In this document: piece after piece, positions 45,840-58,240 of the stretch
Layout: each line of letters starts with the position of its first letter
How positions within the stretch are numbered: position 1 is the first letter of the stretch
Source of the DNA: Larix kaempferi
Taxonomy: Eukaryota; Streptophyta; Pinopsida; Pinales; Pinaceae
Assembly: GCA_027924585.1 (NCBI GenBank)
Contig: BSBM01000370.1
Coordinates: 27,771,501-27,835,500, forward strand
Direction: 5' to 3'
Length of the DNA stretch: 64,000 nt
Position numbers and translations under genes: made by a program
The notes under the pieces: model-generated
Databases searched by the model: none
Seen by the model: the letters and a program-made list of their open reading frames with translations, nothing else
What the model was told of the DNA's origin: nothing

Positions 45840-46769
45840 CTAGCAGATGGTGGATGAACGTGGCTTAATCAAAGTTGAAGACTGTGGCTTAATGAAAGTA
45901 AATTCTGGAAGGTTCGAAATTGGTATATATTTTAGAAATTTAGAAGACGCACCAATATATGGAACCCAACCCAATGGATCTGTCCATCTACTTTGAATTC
46001 GAGCCTCTATGGATCTGTCCATCAACCCAAATACCATTCCCCTGTATTTGGTTATCTCGCGTCTCATGCCCCGAGGATGCAAAATTAGGAGAAAAGGAAA
46101 GTAGGCAACAAGGTTAGGTTTTCCTACGAGTACCATTATCTTCGTCGCTGTTTCTTTGAATTATTCAGTGGCCTGAGAGTCCCGTTCGAACATGTTTTGA
46201 GAAAAAATCAAGTTGCCCAACAGATTCATACTGGTAACAAACACAGTGTGCCCCATATTCACACCCTTGGACTTTGTAGAACCCTCAAAAAAGGATTGAA
46301 TGGTGGAAAAGACCTGATCTCTCTTGAGATACAGCAAGCTCTCCAGTCTCTTGAGGCTAAAGAGCTTGGTATTGCAGAATCTGCGGAGCATATGCCAACG
46401 AGGCCCGCAGTTGTTCCATATGATGGAATAATCGCTTTGGGAGAGGAATTTGTCTGCTTTAGCTGTGACGGTGCGTCCAGAAAAGACTTTGTCATGAGTC
46501 TTCGATACTTCCTTGGCCATGGCCGGAGATGAAACCACAACTGCTGTTTTCATTCCAAGACGAAGGGTCATTAGAGGGCCGTATTTCGCAGCAAGGTGAT
46601 ATAGAGACACATTGGGATTCTTGCCGAGCTACAGGAAATTCCCAACAATGGGCCATCCGGGAGGCCCTGGAGGCAGCTTGCCAGCACGCTTTCTTGAGAT
46701 GATCTTTAAAACCAACAATAATGTCATGAAAATCGTTGTATAATAACAGAAACCACTAATTCCCTCCAT
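45840..46769 (-). pseudogene. Cytochrome P450 (CYP71-clan type) pseudogene, N-terminal half only
   Basis: Starting at ATG 46769 the minus strand encodes a membrane anchor (YYTTIFMTLLLVLKII), the Pro-rich hinge PPGPPGWP (residues 33-40), the beta-1/helix B region (YGPLMTLRLGMKTAVVVSSP) and the helix C WxxxR motif (GPRWHMLRRFC). The segment KPNLVAYFPFL...HPRGMRR follows. A TAG at codon 47 and a TAA at codon 203 lie in an otherwise continuous frame. After the helix D-E region (MDRSIEARIQS) the family sequence stops and unrelated residues run to the stop at codon 310. The I-helix oxygen-binding motif, ExxR and the heme-binding Cys are absent. Plant A-type P450s are ER-anchored monooxygenases of specialised metabolism; this copy cannot be active. 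Confidence 0.9.
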
Positions 46770-47069
46770 TGTTCTATTGCTCTCGAGTTCAGAGAAATCC
46801 CGAGACTGCGTGTGAGCAATGACCAATTGACCATACACAAACAGATATATAATCAATTTCAAGTTCATCATCAACTGACCAGACAGGTATTATTTGTAAG
46901 TTTGTAACAGGAGATTTCCAATTCCGCGCGTACACTTTGATGAATATATGTTTGAATATGACAGAAAGGAATGATCTGTCGTCCAAATATTATTTTACAG
47001 TGCATGTGCAACAAGTCAGGGAATGATGAAAGGCATGGTTTCCATGTGGGTTTCTCTCCATGCACGAGG

Positions 47070-49630
47070 ATTCTTATCTATCACAAGGTTTGTGTATGAT
47101 GCCAGGTATTCAATTCCTTAAATCCATATCTCGAGATATTAAACAGAGCGCAGAATGGATGGACCTGTATCTCAGCTCTGTGTGGAGATCACTGTAGCTG
47201 TAGATCACTATGTATGATAGTTGGCTTTTATATTGTTTTGTTTTTTTATATTTTGTTTGATAGTTGGCCACAAGTCTACATTGACCCTTTTTCTATCGAA
47301 TATCTGGAAATTCGGACTGACAAGTATGCATTGGTCTTTCCCACCAACTCTACATCGACCCTTTTTCTATCAAATCTAAGGGAATTCAAGGTTTGTTAGA
47401 GGGTTATGGGGATCTTCTTAAATGTGTTCTCAAAAAAGAAACTCTACTTGAAACTCTGCAAGGTGTCGGTGGCTTGGGTTCCGTGCAATTTCGATGGGCA
47501 AAAGGAGGTTCATTGCTCTTGACATGTTACCACGGAAATAACTCGAATAGAGAGGTTTTATTTCAAGATCTCTGTATGCCCTTTTTTTTAAATGATGTAA
47601 ATAGCCACTGTTACAAGATTCTGTAACTATATTTTTGTCGAATTTTTAACTGTTTTTGGTATGCCTCCACTCAATTCGATATCATGTTCACACTTCACGA
47701 AAGGTTGTGGTCGATTTTTCCTGTGGCGGTGGATTTACACAGGTTCGCATTCCAAAATATTTAAGAAATCTCATTTCCCAAGCTTTTTCTGGAAGAATTT
47801 GACTAGCCTTCCACTATATTGCTTGAAAGTTGTTTATCCTGTGTTATTATTTGACATTTGAGGCTTTATTTAAGGCTTTTATATGGTTTTGTTTTTTTAT
47901 ATTTTTTCAGAATTAGGTAACTGTAAGATTGTTGTAGATGTGTGCATTGACGTGAGAGCAGCTTCGCTAGTGTCTTTGCTAGTTGTTGCTAAAGTGCTTT
48001 AATTTATTGGCATTCTCACATTGCAAGAACCGTGGTGGTCAATGAGCGCAATTTTTGTATATAGGGTGGCATATGTCAATGTTTTATGTTTGTTCATTGG
48101 TTGGAGTTCACTTCTGTCCTATTATGCTTTTACTAAAGTTTCAATGGCATTGTTCCTTTATAGGGAGCATATTGGTTTAAGAGACAAAGATTAAATAGTT
48201 TGTTGTTAGTTTGAGGAAGTTCATATTAAATATTCTATTGTTATTGTGCTTTGACTGTTTTTGAGATATGCTCCTATTCCTATTTTCCATACATATATGT
48301 CGTCCAGTAGCACTTGAATTGATGCGCATATCGAGGAACATGGAAACAAGGGAAAATGACACTAAACACAATGCAACGATTGTTAGTGCCAACTGTCACG
48401 TTGATCTCCAAACTGTCTTGCAATTGCATGATTGTTTCGCTTTGACAATTTTGTTTATGTTGTTAGCAATTGTTTCTTTGACTCTTTTCATATCCTCTTA
48501 AACTATAGGCACATGTCAATTGAATTACGTGAAGGGACAATTGTGTACTTCTGGATTAGACTATTCAACGAGTATGGAAGTTAAACAAACTATATAAATA
48601 CCCAATCTCAACATATATGCACAATGTGTATTAATCTTATATGATCTATGACATTATCATATTCAAAATGCATGGATTTTGGATCAGACTGGAAGTCAAT
48701 TACATAATATGGAAGATCAAGATAGGTTGATCTAAAATGTTACAACATCTCCCTCATACTAGGTTGTAAAGCACCTCACTACTCTCGGTGCTCGGATACC
48801 TTGGACTAATATACATTTGACTTTTTAACCAAATTACCTAACACTATGTTGAATATAATGTTAATATACTTAACATTACCTGGTCCCCATGGGACATAGA
48901 GAAATGACAATACAATGACACTTATCACATGAACACCATAATTAAAAAAAAATATACAAATTATTAAAGTCATAGGCCTTTTATTCCAGGATCAGCATTG
49001 AAGAATTTTACTAAAATACAAAAACGACAACATATGACATAAAGTATGTAGGACGATGCAGCTCAATTTTTGACAGTTTTCCTTTTCATTTGAGAAGACG
49101 ATGGCATGCATAAGCTTGACCGGTCCTCTTCACTTTGACCTTTGATTTAAATGACTTAAATCTTCACATTCACATTCTACAACAATTAGGTTCAAAAAAG
49201 TGTCATGTAGGTGATTGTTTGGGGCCCATAGGAGATAAAAAATTGACAATATACAGTCATGAAAACCCTTGTTCATACTATAGCGTGTAAATCAATTAAA
49301 CATAATATCTTGATCATACCATTGAGCTCAATGACTTTTTCTCTTTATTTTTTGCTATATTCAAATAAACAAAATGAGGAGCAGGAACTTGCTGCTTTGC
49401 AACTATTTTTCTTGTTTCGTTTACTTTTCAACTTAGAAAGTGAGTTTCATATACGATATGGTACATTATTTATAAATAATGTTATTGATAAATTTTACAT
49501 ATAATTACTATTCTCATGGATTAATGACTCAAACATATTTTAAATGTTATGTATGCGTATTTAAAATACCACAATAAAATGACCAATTGTATTTGATTGT
49601 TAAAAAAGAACGTTGTAATAAGGATCTTCT
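47070..49630. other. Intergenic DNA, no gene recognised
   Basis: A local repeat of TAGTTGGC...TACATTGACCCTTTTTCTATC is present: CTACATTGACCCTTTTTCTA at about 47276 and CTACATCGACCCTTTTTCTA at about 47349. No convincing coding region was seen. Confidence 0.4.
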
Positions 49631-49639
49631 TCTCGACTA

Positions 49640-50232
49640 AGGAAACATCATTTTGGAGTAGGCTGCTGGTGATTCATTATCTATTGTGAATTGGGAAAAT
49701 TCGGTTGCAACTATCAATGCTCTGGCTTCGTCCTCTTGGTTGGCCCAAACGAAGATCTTTCTCTGCCAATGTCCACAAACTTCCATTATTAACATTTTCC
49801 GGGAGTACAAAACTATGGTAGACTCTCTCTCGGCGTGGTCTAGTTGCAGATGCGGGCAAAATATTTTATGAGATCTTGGATGGTTCTCAAATCCCTTCTC
49901 GGGGATTTTGGAACATATTTGATGCCTAATTTTTGCAGGTTGATTGTGCGGCTATTAGTTTTTGTTTGGCTAGTTGCAGCCGGCTTGTGTTTCTTCTCAT
50001 TTTTTATTCCTGGCTTGCTTTGTTAATTTCTTGGGGGATTGGTATATCCTGGTCTTTCTTTTAGGTGTTGGGGGATTGTTTTTTCCTGTGGTTCATGGTC
50101 TCATTGGCTTGGTTGATGATGCGGTGGTTCTTTCTGGTGTATGTACTGACTGGATGTCTCTTTTAGTCCATTCTAGTTGTATAACTTCATACTTTTAACA
50201 AAAGTATTGTCTTTTTCATGTGAAAAAAAGGA
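49640..50232 (+). pseudogene. LINE 3' fragment (end of RNase H plus tail)
   Basis: The plus-strand frame reads NSVATINALASSSWL, then INIFREYKTMVDSLSAWSS, the last part of a LINE RNase H domain (helix with the substrate-handling region and the HxxREaN-like motif in degraded form). A G/T-rich, stop-containing tail follows and ends in FNKSIVFFM and an A-run at 50222-50228. It is similar in style to 34447-35810 on the opposite strand. Confidence 0.6.
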
Positions 50233-50849
50233 AATAACGTGGAAGTGATGTAATTAATAGAGAATTTGAAAAGTGGAAAATCATGAAATTTAAGGAAGTG
50301 CACGAAATGGGAAATGTGGAAAGTGTAAAAAATATATAAGTAATTAGTGTATCAAAAAATGTAAATGTATTTATACAATAAAGTTGTTTTTGGAAAGTAG
50401 GTATGATTGAATGTACATGTAAAAAAAAGAATTTTAAATGTGTTAAATGTGTCAAATGTAAGTAAATTGAACATCCATAATCAAATAACAAGAAATTAGG
50501 ACATTGTGAGGCACCCATAAGCATATAACCATCTAAATTAGGACATTGTAAGTCATGTATATGATGTAAAGTTGCAAATTCTTGTACTAAATTTTCTTCA
50601 CTTTGATCTCCCTAGCCATTAGACACAAACCTCTATCACAAATCAAAATCTCAGAGACCAACAAGAGGGTGAATCCTTGAAGATGGGTAACACTTTTTGG
50701 CCAAAAGTGATGGTGTAAATTTGATATTTTACTCATTTATTAAATCGAAGCCCTCCAAACTTATCTATTACTTGTGAATTTCGACATGCAATAAAAAACA
50801 AATTTTAGGGAATTATGTTTTCTTTTCAATGATATTAAAAAAAATACTA

Positions 50850-51140
50850 ATGCAGGGAAAATTTTAGGGGCAAAATTTAGCCCATTCGCTGATTTTCATC
50901 ATTTTCCATTTTCCATTTTTTCTAATATGATTCACCATTTCACAGGATTAAAAAATTTTACTCTAAAAATCGCCAAAATTGTCCAAAAACTATATAAATC
51001 CTTTGAAATTTGAATATTTTTTTTAAAATATTGCCAAACATTTTAAGGTTGGAAATTTGGTAATTGGTAAGATCTTCCAAGTTTTCTACACTCTAAAAAA
51101 AATATGGATCCTTCAAAGTTTTCCTGTATTAATATCATTT
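50850..51140 (+). repeat. Interspersed AT-rich repeat, copy B
   Basis: Second copy of the repeat at 35785-36080, same orientation, with several small indels. Neither copy shows coding potential. Both lie near LINE remnants. Confidence 0.8.
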
Positions 51141-52500
51141 AATGTGTCAAAATTACATTTAATGAAATGTTTGTCCTTGCAAATTTCGGGAAAAGTTAAC
51201 AAGTGGCTTGTGTGCATGTAAAATAATTTATTGCTAAATGTATAATTTTCATATATATAATCATGATCCGACGTTTTTTGTGGACATCCGACGTTTGGTA
51301 ATCGAAGCACGGACTTGCGGCTAGATTATGGCTAAATTATAATTTCGATGACTGTGTTACAATACTACCATAATAGAGACATGAAGTTCTGGGAGTGGAT
51401 TTTGGTTATCGCTAAAGACTTGTTTCATTAGCTAATATAAAACAAACACTAAAGATAAGGACTTGTTACTATGCAACTCCCCTTATTTATTTATGAACAT
51501 TTCTCCCACACTTTTGATTGATGCCATAATGGATCTCTATGTACAAACGATAAGAGACCTATCTACAATCCCCTTTGTTCTATATTGATTTAAACCCCAT
51601 ATTGATATATTCCAGTTCCATTAACTAATACAAATATCAATAGTAGACTTTCTTAATTTCATAGATCTTGATTTTTTCATTAATCATACTAATCTTTATC
51701 AAATCTATATTTAAAATTAAATAATATTAAAACAATTAATTGAAATAATGATAAACGATTATTAAAATAACAAATAAATATTAAAAAACATTAATATTTA
51801 TATCGACAATAAGATTGTATTTACAAATTATAATAATACAAATATTTGTTATAATAATCTTGAATTAAGGAGAGTTCCTACTTAAAACATGTTTGAGTTT
51901 TGTCTAATTGATAATTGAATCAAATATTTTTATGATATTTATTGATATGACATATACTCCACAAGTTTAATGCAAAAGCAACCATAATATTGTACCAATC
52001 CTGCTCAATTTTCTCCACACGGACCCCACACTCTACCCAATTTCCCCATCTCCATGACACAAGGCCTAAGATGTTTCTTACAAAGCAAGATGATCATATT
52101 GCTATAAGAAGTCTATAATATGAGACCTTATGTCTCAAGGGAATTATTTTTGTATAATCGGATTTTCCTTGCTTTTTGTACCTTCCAAAAACACATATAT
52201 GATGTGAATTCTACCTCATATTATGCAAATATAATGTTAGTCACGAGGACAAAGAAACCTCATAGTAAGAGAAAATCTTTCATTATCCATGTCAGGATTA
52301 ATAAATTAATGAAGATATGAATTATCTATAATATAAAATGTAACACAAATCACTATATCAAATTTAATTATCATCTATATAAAATGTAACACAAATCACT
52401 ATATCAAATTTAATTATTATCTATAATTATCTTAATGTAGGTTTATTATCATCAATATAGGTTTACGACGCATTGCAAGAGTCCTTTGGAAAACCCTAGT
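51141..52500. other. Intergenic DNA, AT-rich, no gene recognised
   Basis: The only clear structure is a 45-bp tandem duplication (ATAAAATGTAACACAAATCA at about 52332 and 52378). Confidence 0.5.
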
Positions 52501-52899
52501 TGCTTTTAGCATCACCTATTGTGTCGTCTCTCTCAATATGGATTGGGGGTGGGGAGGCCGTCTTTTCCCCCCTCTTCGAGGGTTGTGGCTTTTTAGGCCC
52601 TTTCCACCTCCATTCATAAAACAATGAAGTCCAAGGATGGTCCACATAGATCCGTGAAGAATACTGCATACATTCCTACAGTTAATATCCCTTTAGTGGA
52701 CTCTTGTCTTAAGGATTTACCTCTTACTAATTATGGGTTGATTGGGTAGTTTATGAGTTTGTGGCCTTCCCCAAATTTGTGGAGTTGTGGATTTCAAAAA
52801 TTTGAAAGGTTTTGATCAAAGGTAATCTAGTGGTCGTGTTTTTTATGCTTTTATGTTTGAGAATAAATAATACATGGATCTAATTTTTTTGAAATGGGT

Positions 52900-53480
52900 T
52901 CTATTTCATGGGGATAATGGGTATGTACCTTAATAGATAGATGCTAGATTTCGACCAAGAGGGGTATGTACCCTCTGTATTCTTGTTTGAGTTCTCTTAC
53001 ATCATTTACCCTTGCATTATTGGAGTGATAATGCTTTGGTGAAAATTGGTAATACTTTAGGAAAGTACATTGGAAAATTTGATCCAAAGACATTATTGTT
53101 TTCCTATGTTAGGATCTACGTGGAAGTGGTCCTAGAGAAGCAATTTCCTAAATCCATCAAGTTATCTCTAGATAACTAGACTCATACCCAAAAATTGGAC
53201 TACTAGAAACTACCTTTGAAGAGCAATATTTGTCATGAATATGGTCAATTTTCAAATGTTTCCAAGCATGCAAAACTTGTTTAGGATCCTCCTAAAAAAT
53301 ATGCCTTGTGGCAACAAATAAAAAAGACTATTGGAAATAGGAATCCTAGCCCCTCATCCTCTAGAGAAGTCTCTGGCGTTGTAGCCCATCCACCAACAAA
53401 TTTGTAGTGTTATCCTAACCTGAATTTGATCCTTCTCCTCCCTATTCTAAGCAACCAAACTTTTTAGGCTCAAGTAATTA
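52900..53480 (+). pseudogene. LINE ORF1 remnant
   Basis: The recognisable core is IGNTLGKYIGKFDPKTL...YVRIYVEVVLEKQFPKSIKL, the conserved region of ORF1 proteins in plant LINEs (DUF4283-like, binds the element RNA). Upstream, SNFFEMGSISWG and RGMYPLY look like its first half. The downstream part is Pro/Ser-rich and broken. Confidence 0.65.
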
Positions 53481-54326
53481 TGCCACTGCCCCAAGGTCAA
53501 GGAATTGGAGAAGACTGATTCCTTTACCCTTATTTTTTTCCTACCTATTCCAACTATGATCTCAATCTTCCATCTTAGCCTTTGGTAGATTCATCGAAAA
53601 AAGAACCTCCTATTGAGAGGGTTTCTTAGTTGCTGAGTGTTGTGGTTACTTGGAAAAAATATGAACAATTATTAGATGATAAAGATAAGAAAATGGAGGA
53701 AGAGCATCTTCCAATGAAACTAGAAAGGAAGCCGACACAAGATAAAAGAGAAGAAATTGTAATAAGGGGAAAAATACAAGGTTACATACATCAATATAAA
53801 GTTTTTTTGGAGAAAGGACATAATTCCTTTTGATTAGAATCCCGAGAATGCATGATCCATCAAGACCTCATTGGGACAATTATAACCCTTCAATTGTGAA
53901 ATAATGAATGTTGTCTCTTGAAATTATTGAAGACTAGGTCATAGGGTGGAAATGTAAGTGCTAAGGGATCTAATAAGGAATGAAAAACCTTTAGTTATAC
54001 TCATGTAGGAGACAAATTTGGAAGAAAAAAAAATGAAAGAAGAAGACAATAAGTAATGCAAGGTTAACCGTAAAATTGTAGTAAGTGATCAAGGGACATT
54101 CGGGGTCCTTTGTACATTATGGGATTGGAGCATGTTTGATTGGAAATCAATAGCCTCCTAAACATTGGATAATGGTTTCCTTGGTCCATAAGGACTCAAA
54201 AAATAGATTCATATTTTCAATGTATATGTTCCAATTCAATATGGAGAAAAGACTTTGTTCTTCCAAAGACTAATGATAGAAATGAGAGAGATTGGATTAG
54301 AAAAATTTAGTATCATAGTAGGTGAC

Positions 54327-55889
54327 GGGCCAAAGAATTGCAACCATAAACACTGAATCCATTGGCTCATTACTTAAATTATCAACCTGGTAGTTGATAT
54401 ATACTTAAGAGGTACCATCCACTGTACATGCAATTGCAAAGGAAATAATTTGAAATACTAACTAAGAAAGATGGTAAATAGCCCCAAGAGTTAGCTCGAT
54501 CGGTTGAGTTCTCGGAAGTTACGCCTCCCAGCATGCGAGGTCGCGGGATCCATCCTCATAGATCCTCTTGGGGTTAGGCACGCAGCGGCCGCAGGGCGGA
54601 AAACCCTTCGGGGTGGGCCCGTCTGAAATTATTTCGAGGATGTAGCGGTCGGCTAAGCCGATTAAAGTGAACCACATGGAAAAAAAAGAAAGAAAGATGG
54701 TAAATGCAAAGCAACAACTTAACTATGAAAATAAATAATGACTTGCTTAAAGATAGGAATTGAAGCATGCAAGAAATAAAATGTCCGAATTGAAATAACA
54801 GGAAATAAATGTTGATTTTATCTAAAAGCTCATGCAACAAAAAAATACAAGAACATTACAGGAAACTATAGGAACGTTACATGAAACTACAAGAACAATA
54901 TAGGAAACTATAGAAAATACAAAATGCACGGAAGAAAGTGACATAAACTAAAATAAATGAAATGAAGGAAATGCAGGGGTTCTCAATCATTCCCTTGAGT
55001 GGTACTAACCAAAGGAAGCTCCTGGAACCCTGCCTAAGCAAGTATACTAAAGATGGAACAAAACTAACTCTTCTTTTTTTAATAATCTGCCATTAAAATA
55101 GGGCAGCAAGCTACCTCTCGATACAAATTCTCATTGACCAGCAAGGGAGGAATACAAATGAATAAAGAGAAGCATAATGATAAACTAACTAAATAATATG
55201 CTTTGATTCTACTACTATTTGTTCTTAAGTAAAATCAAAACTGCTCGATTAGCTCCTTGATTTGTGGAAGTTAGAAATCAACATGCTAATTTTATAGGAT
55301 TGATTCCTCGTTTAAAAATTTGATATATTGAGTCCTTCTTTATGTGTTGGAAGCTCATGAGAATAGTTAGCAACTAAGTTGTCCCGCAGTTAACTAGAAA
55401 TCAACATGCTAACTTTGTGGGATTGATCCCCCCTTGATAAATTCGACCTAGCCTCCATAATTTCGACCTTGGATTATCATTAAGTCCTTCTTTATGTGCT
55501 GGAATCCCATGAAAATCAAGATGGGACATAATCCCTTCAATCTCTCTACCAAACTATAGTTTGACTAGTGAAATCAATAAAGAAGATTGAGCTGGTTGTT
55601 GTGACTTGATCCCTTTCAATTTGCTTTAGATAACCTCCACCTATAACTCCATCACAAATCAAGAAGTATTTAACAAATATTAGTCCATTATATTTAGCAA
55701 ATAAATAAAAGGAATAGGAAAATAAAGTAAACAATACTAATCAAATGCTAAGATATTCATTTAACAAATATGCATAGGCTTTAAGTAATATTATCATAAG
55801 TTCATCATTAATCATACATACTTAATCATTTTTAGCTCCTTAGGTGTCACCAAGATGGGCCAAATAATGTGTCATTTTAGGGGCCCATC
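54327..55889. mobile_element. 1.56-kb insertion in the LINE endonuclease
   Basis: Flanked by AGTAGGTGAC (54317-54326) and AGTAGGAGAC (55890-55899), a likely 10-bp duplication with one mismatch, and interrupting the endonuclease frame. The insert has no coding frame. Its outer ends are GGGCC... and ...GGCCCATC. Direct repeats inside (AGAAATCAACATGCTAA...TTT at about 55270 and 55389; AAGTCCTTCTTTATGTG at about 55332 and 55484) suggest internal duplication. Element class unknown. Confidence 0.55.
54480..54689 (+). mobile_element. tRNA-derived SINE with 16-bp target duplications
   Basis: The left part has Pol III promoter boxes: A-box-like TAGCTCGATCGG (54492-54503) and B-box-like GGTCGCGGGATCC (54539-54551), 35 bp apart as in a tRNA gene. 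A GC-rich body (CGCAGCGGCCGCAGGGCGG) and a 3' tail of GGAAAAAAAAGA follow. AAGAAAGATGGTAAAT flanks it exactly at 54464-54479 and 54690-54705. The perfect duplications and intact boxes indicate a fairly recent insertion. It is nested inside the 1.56-kb insert, itself inside the LINE. Confidence 0.9.
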
Positions 55890-57321
55890 AGTAGGAGACT
55901 TCAATATGGGATTATTTAATAAGGAAAAAAGAGGGGGCAATATAGTAAGACATCCATTTAAGAAAGAATGGGATCCAGTTGATATAGTTCCCAAGAAGGG
56001 AATCTTTATTTGGTCCAATCTGTGTGTGGGATAAATCCATATTGTAACAAGGCTTGACATAATATTAATTCACATTAATTTTTTGCTGGAAAATATGTGA
56101 GTCTCTTCTCAAATTATTTCTCATGGGGTTTCTGATCATAAGCATATATCTTTGTTTTTCCAGGTGTAAGATAATCTTGGACCAATCCATTTTGGTTCAA
56201 TCCTATGGCTTAAGGACTTGAATTTTTTTATCTAAGTAAAGGGGAATCTAGTATTGTTGTCCAAGGATTACATGCCTTTGTATGGGAGACTAAGCTACAA
56301 CGGGTAAAATCTAGTCTCAAGGATTGGGAAAAAAGCTCATATAAATATCTAGCATTGGAAAATTAGTAGTTTAGGATCATCTGGATAGGTTGCAAGATAA
56401 AATGGAAGGGGAAAAACTATATTCAACAAGTATTCTTATAGAGAAATCTATCCATTAAGCTTCACCAAGTTAATAAAAAATAAGAGAAACATTTGCAATT
56501 AAAATTACAACGACTATGGTTACAAGTAAGAGATAAGAACACCTCCTTTTTTCATAAATAGATGAATGCTAGATTACTCAAAAATAATGCAAAGAAATAG
56601 TTAAATAAAATGGAGAAATAGTGTCTACCTTTGATGTTGTCAAGGAAGAGTCATACAATTATTTCATGGAGCTATACAAAGATGATGAGAAGATTGATTT
56701 GGATTCTGTAGAATAAATGCTTCAAGGAGTTCCACATCTAGTCTCTCAAGAAATCAATTTAGAGATTGGGAAATAGATCTTGGAGTCAAAGGTGATATAG
56801 GATATTTGGGGAAAAGGATCTAGGACCCCATGTATTCTTTATCCATTTTTCTAGAGCCTGTTGGGGAATCATTAGATTTATCTTTTTTCGCATTCTAAAT
56901 TGGACAAGAAACAAGGAAAAAATAGGAAGTAGCACCAATTCATCTTTATAATTTTAATTCGAAAGGAGAATCATACCACATCATTTTCTATATTTAGGCC
57001 AATTTCTCTATGCAGTTGGGCATATAAAATTATGACAAAAATATTGGAGAAAAATATCAAAAATATTTTACAAGATTTTATATCTACAAATCAATGTTGG
57101 ATCATGCAAAAAAATGAAAATAATTGATAATATTTTATAAGTATAGGGGGTGTTCCATTCGAGCTAGCATAATGGGGGAAAATGAATGATTATTAAAATA
57201 GACATGGGTAATGATTTTGAAAGGGTTCACCATGATTTTTTGTTTGATGTATTCAGTAGTCTTGGATTTGAAAAGTGCACTATTCACTAGATTAGAGCAT
57301 GCATTGAAAGTCCTTGAATTT

Positions 57322-58240
57322 CTCCTCTAGTCAACGGTATACCAACCTCATTATTACAAAGAAAACTATTCCTCCATTAAGGTTGTATGTTATCATCTCT
57401 TCTTTATATTTTTATGCCATAAAGTTTAAGCCAAAGGTTAGAACAAGAAAGGATTGTAGACAATCTATAGGGGATCCTTATAGTCAAGGGGGTTAAATCA
57501 ATTGATTACTCTTAGTTTGTTGATGATACTTTGTTGTTGGGAGGACCTTCAACTATAGTCATATAAAGATTCAAAATGATCGTCTATCAATTTCTAAATG
57601 CTCAAGGAGGAATGATAAACAATGGTAAGGTTAATTTCTATGGTTGGAATAGTTATTCCTCTATCTTAATATGTTGAATTTATAGAATAGTAGAGTTCCC
57701 TTATGAATTAAACTGGAACCCATTTAAATATTTGGGCATGCCTATCTCTTTGAGATTTCTCTAACCTTTAGATTGGATTGCTCCTCTAGTCAATGGTAGA
57801 GCAACCTCATTATTCCAAAGAAAAATAAGTCTCCATCATGGTTGTATGTTATCACCCCTTATTTATATTTTTATGGCATAAAGTTTAAGCTAGGCCCAAG
57901 CTAGAACAATAAATGATAGCAGACAATCTATAGGGGATCCTTATAGCCAATGGGGTTAAATCAATTAATCATTCTTAGTTTATTGATGATTATTTGCTCA
58001 TGGGAGGAGCTTCAACTATAATCACAGAAAGATTCAAACAATCTTCGTTCAATTTCTAAATTCTTAAGAAGGAAAGATAAACTATGGTAAGTGTCATACC
58101 TATAGTTGGAATAGTTCCTCTATGTTAGTTTGTTGAATTTCTAGAATAGTAGAATTCCCTTATGTTTTAAAATGGAAACCATTTAAATATTTGGGCATGC
58201 ATATCTCTTTGGAATTTCACAAAATCTATGGATTGGAATC
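57322..58240 (+). repeat. 459-bp tandem duplication within the LINE reverse transcriptase
   Basis: CTCCTCTAGTCAA(C/T)GGTA starts at 57322 and at 57781. The following sequence (AACCTCATTATT, AAGGTTGTATGTTATCA or CATGGTTGTATGTTATCA, TCTATAGGGGATCCTTATAG) matches throughout with many substitutions. Confidence 0.88.

Noticed and set aside
54574-54840. Minus-strand 88-codon frame
   Set aside because: It is read through the SINE body in antisense and has no independent support.
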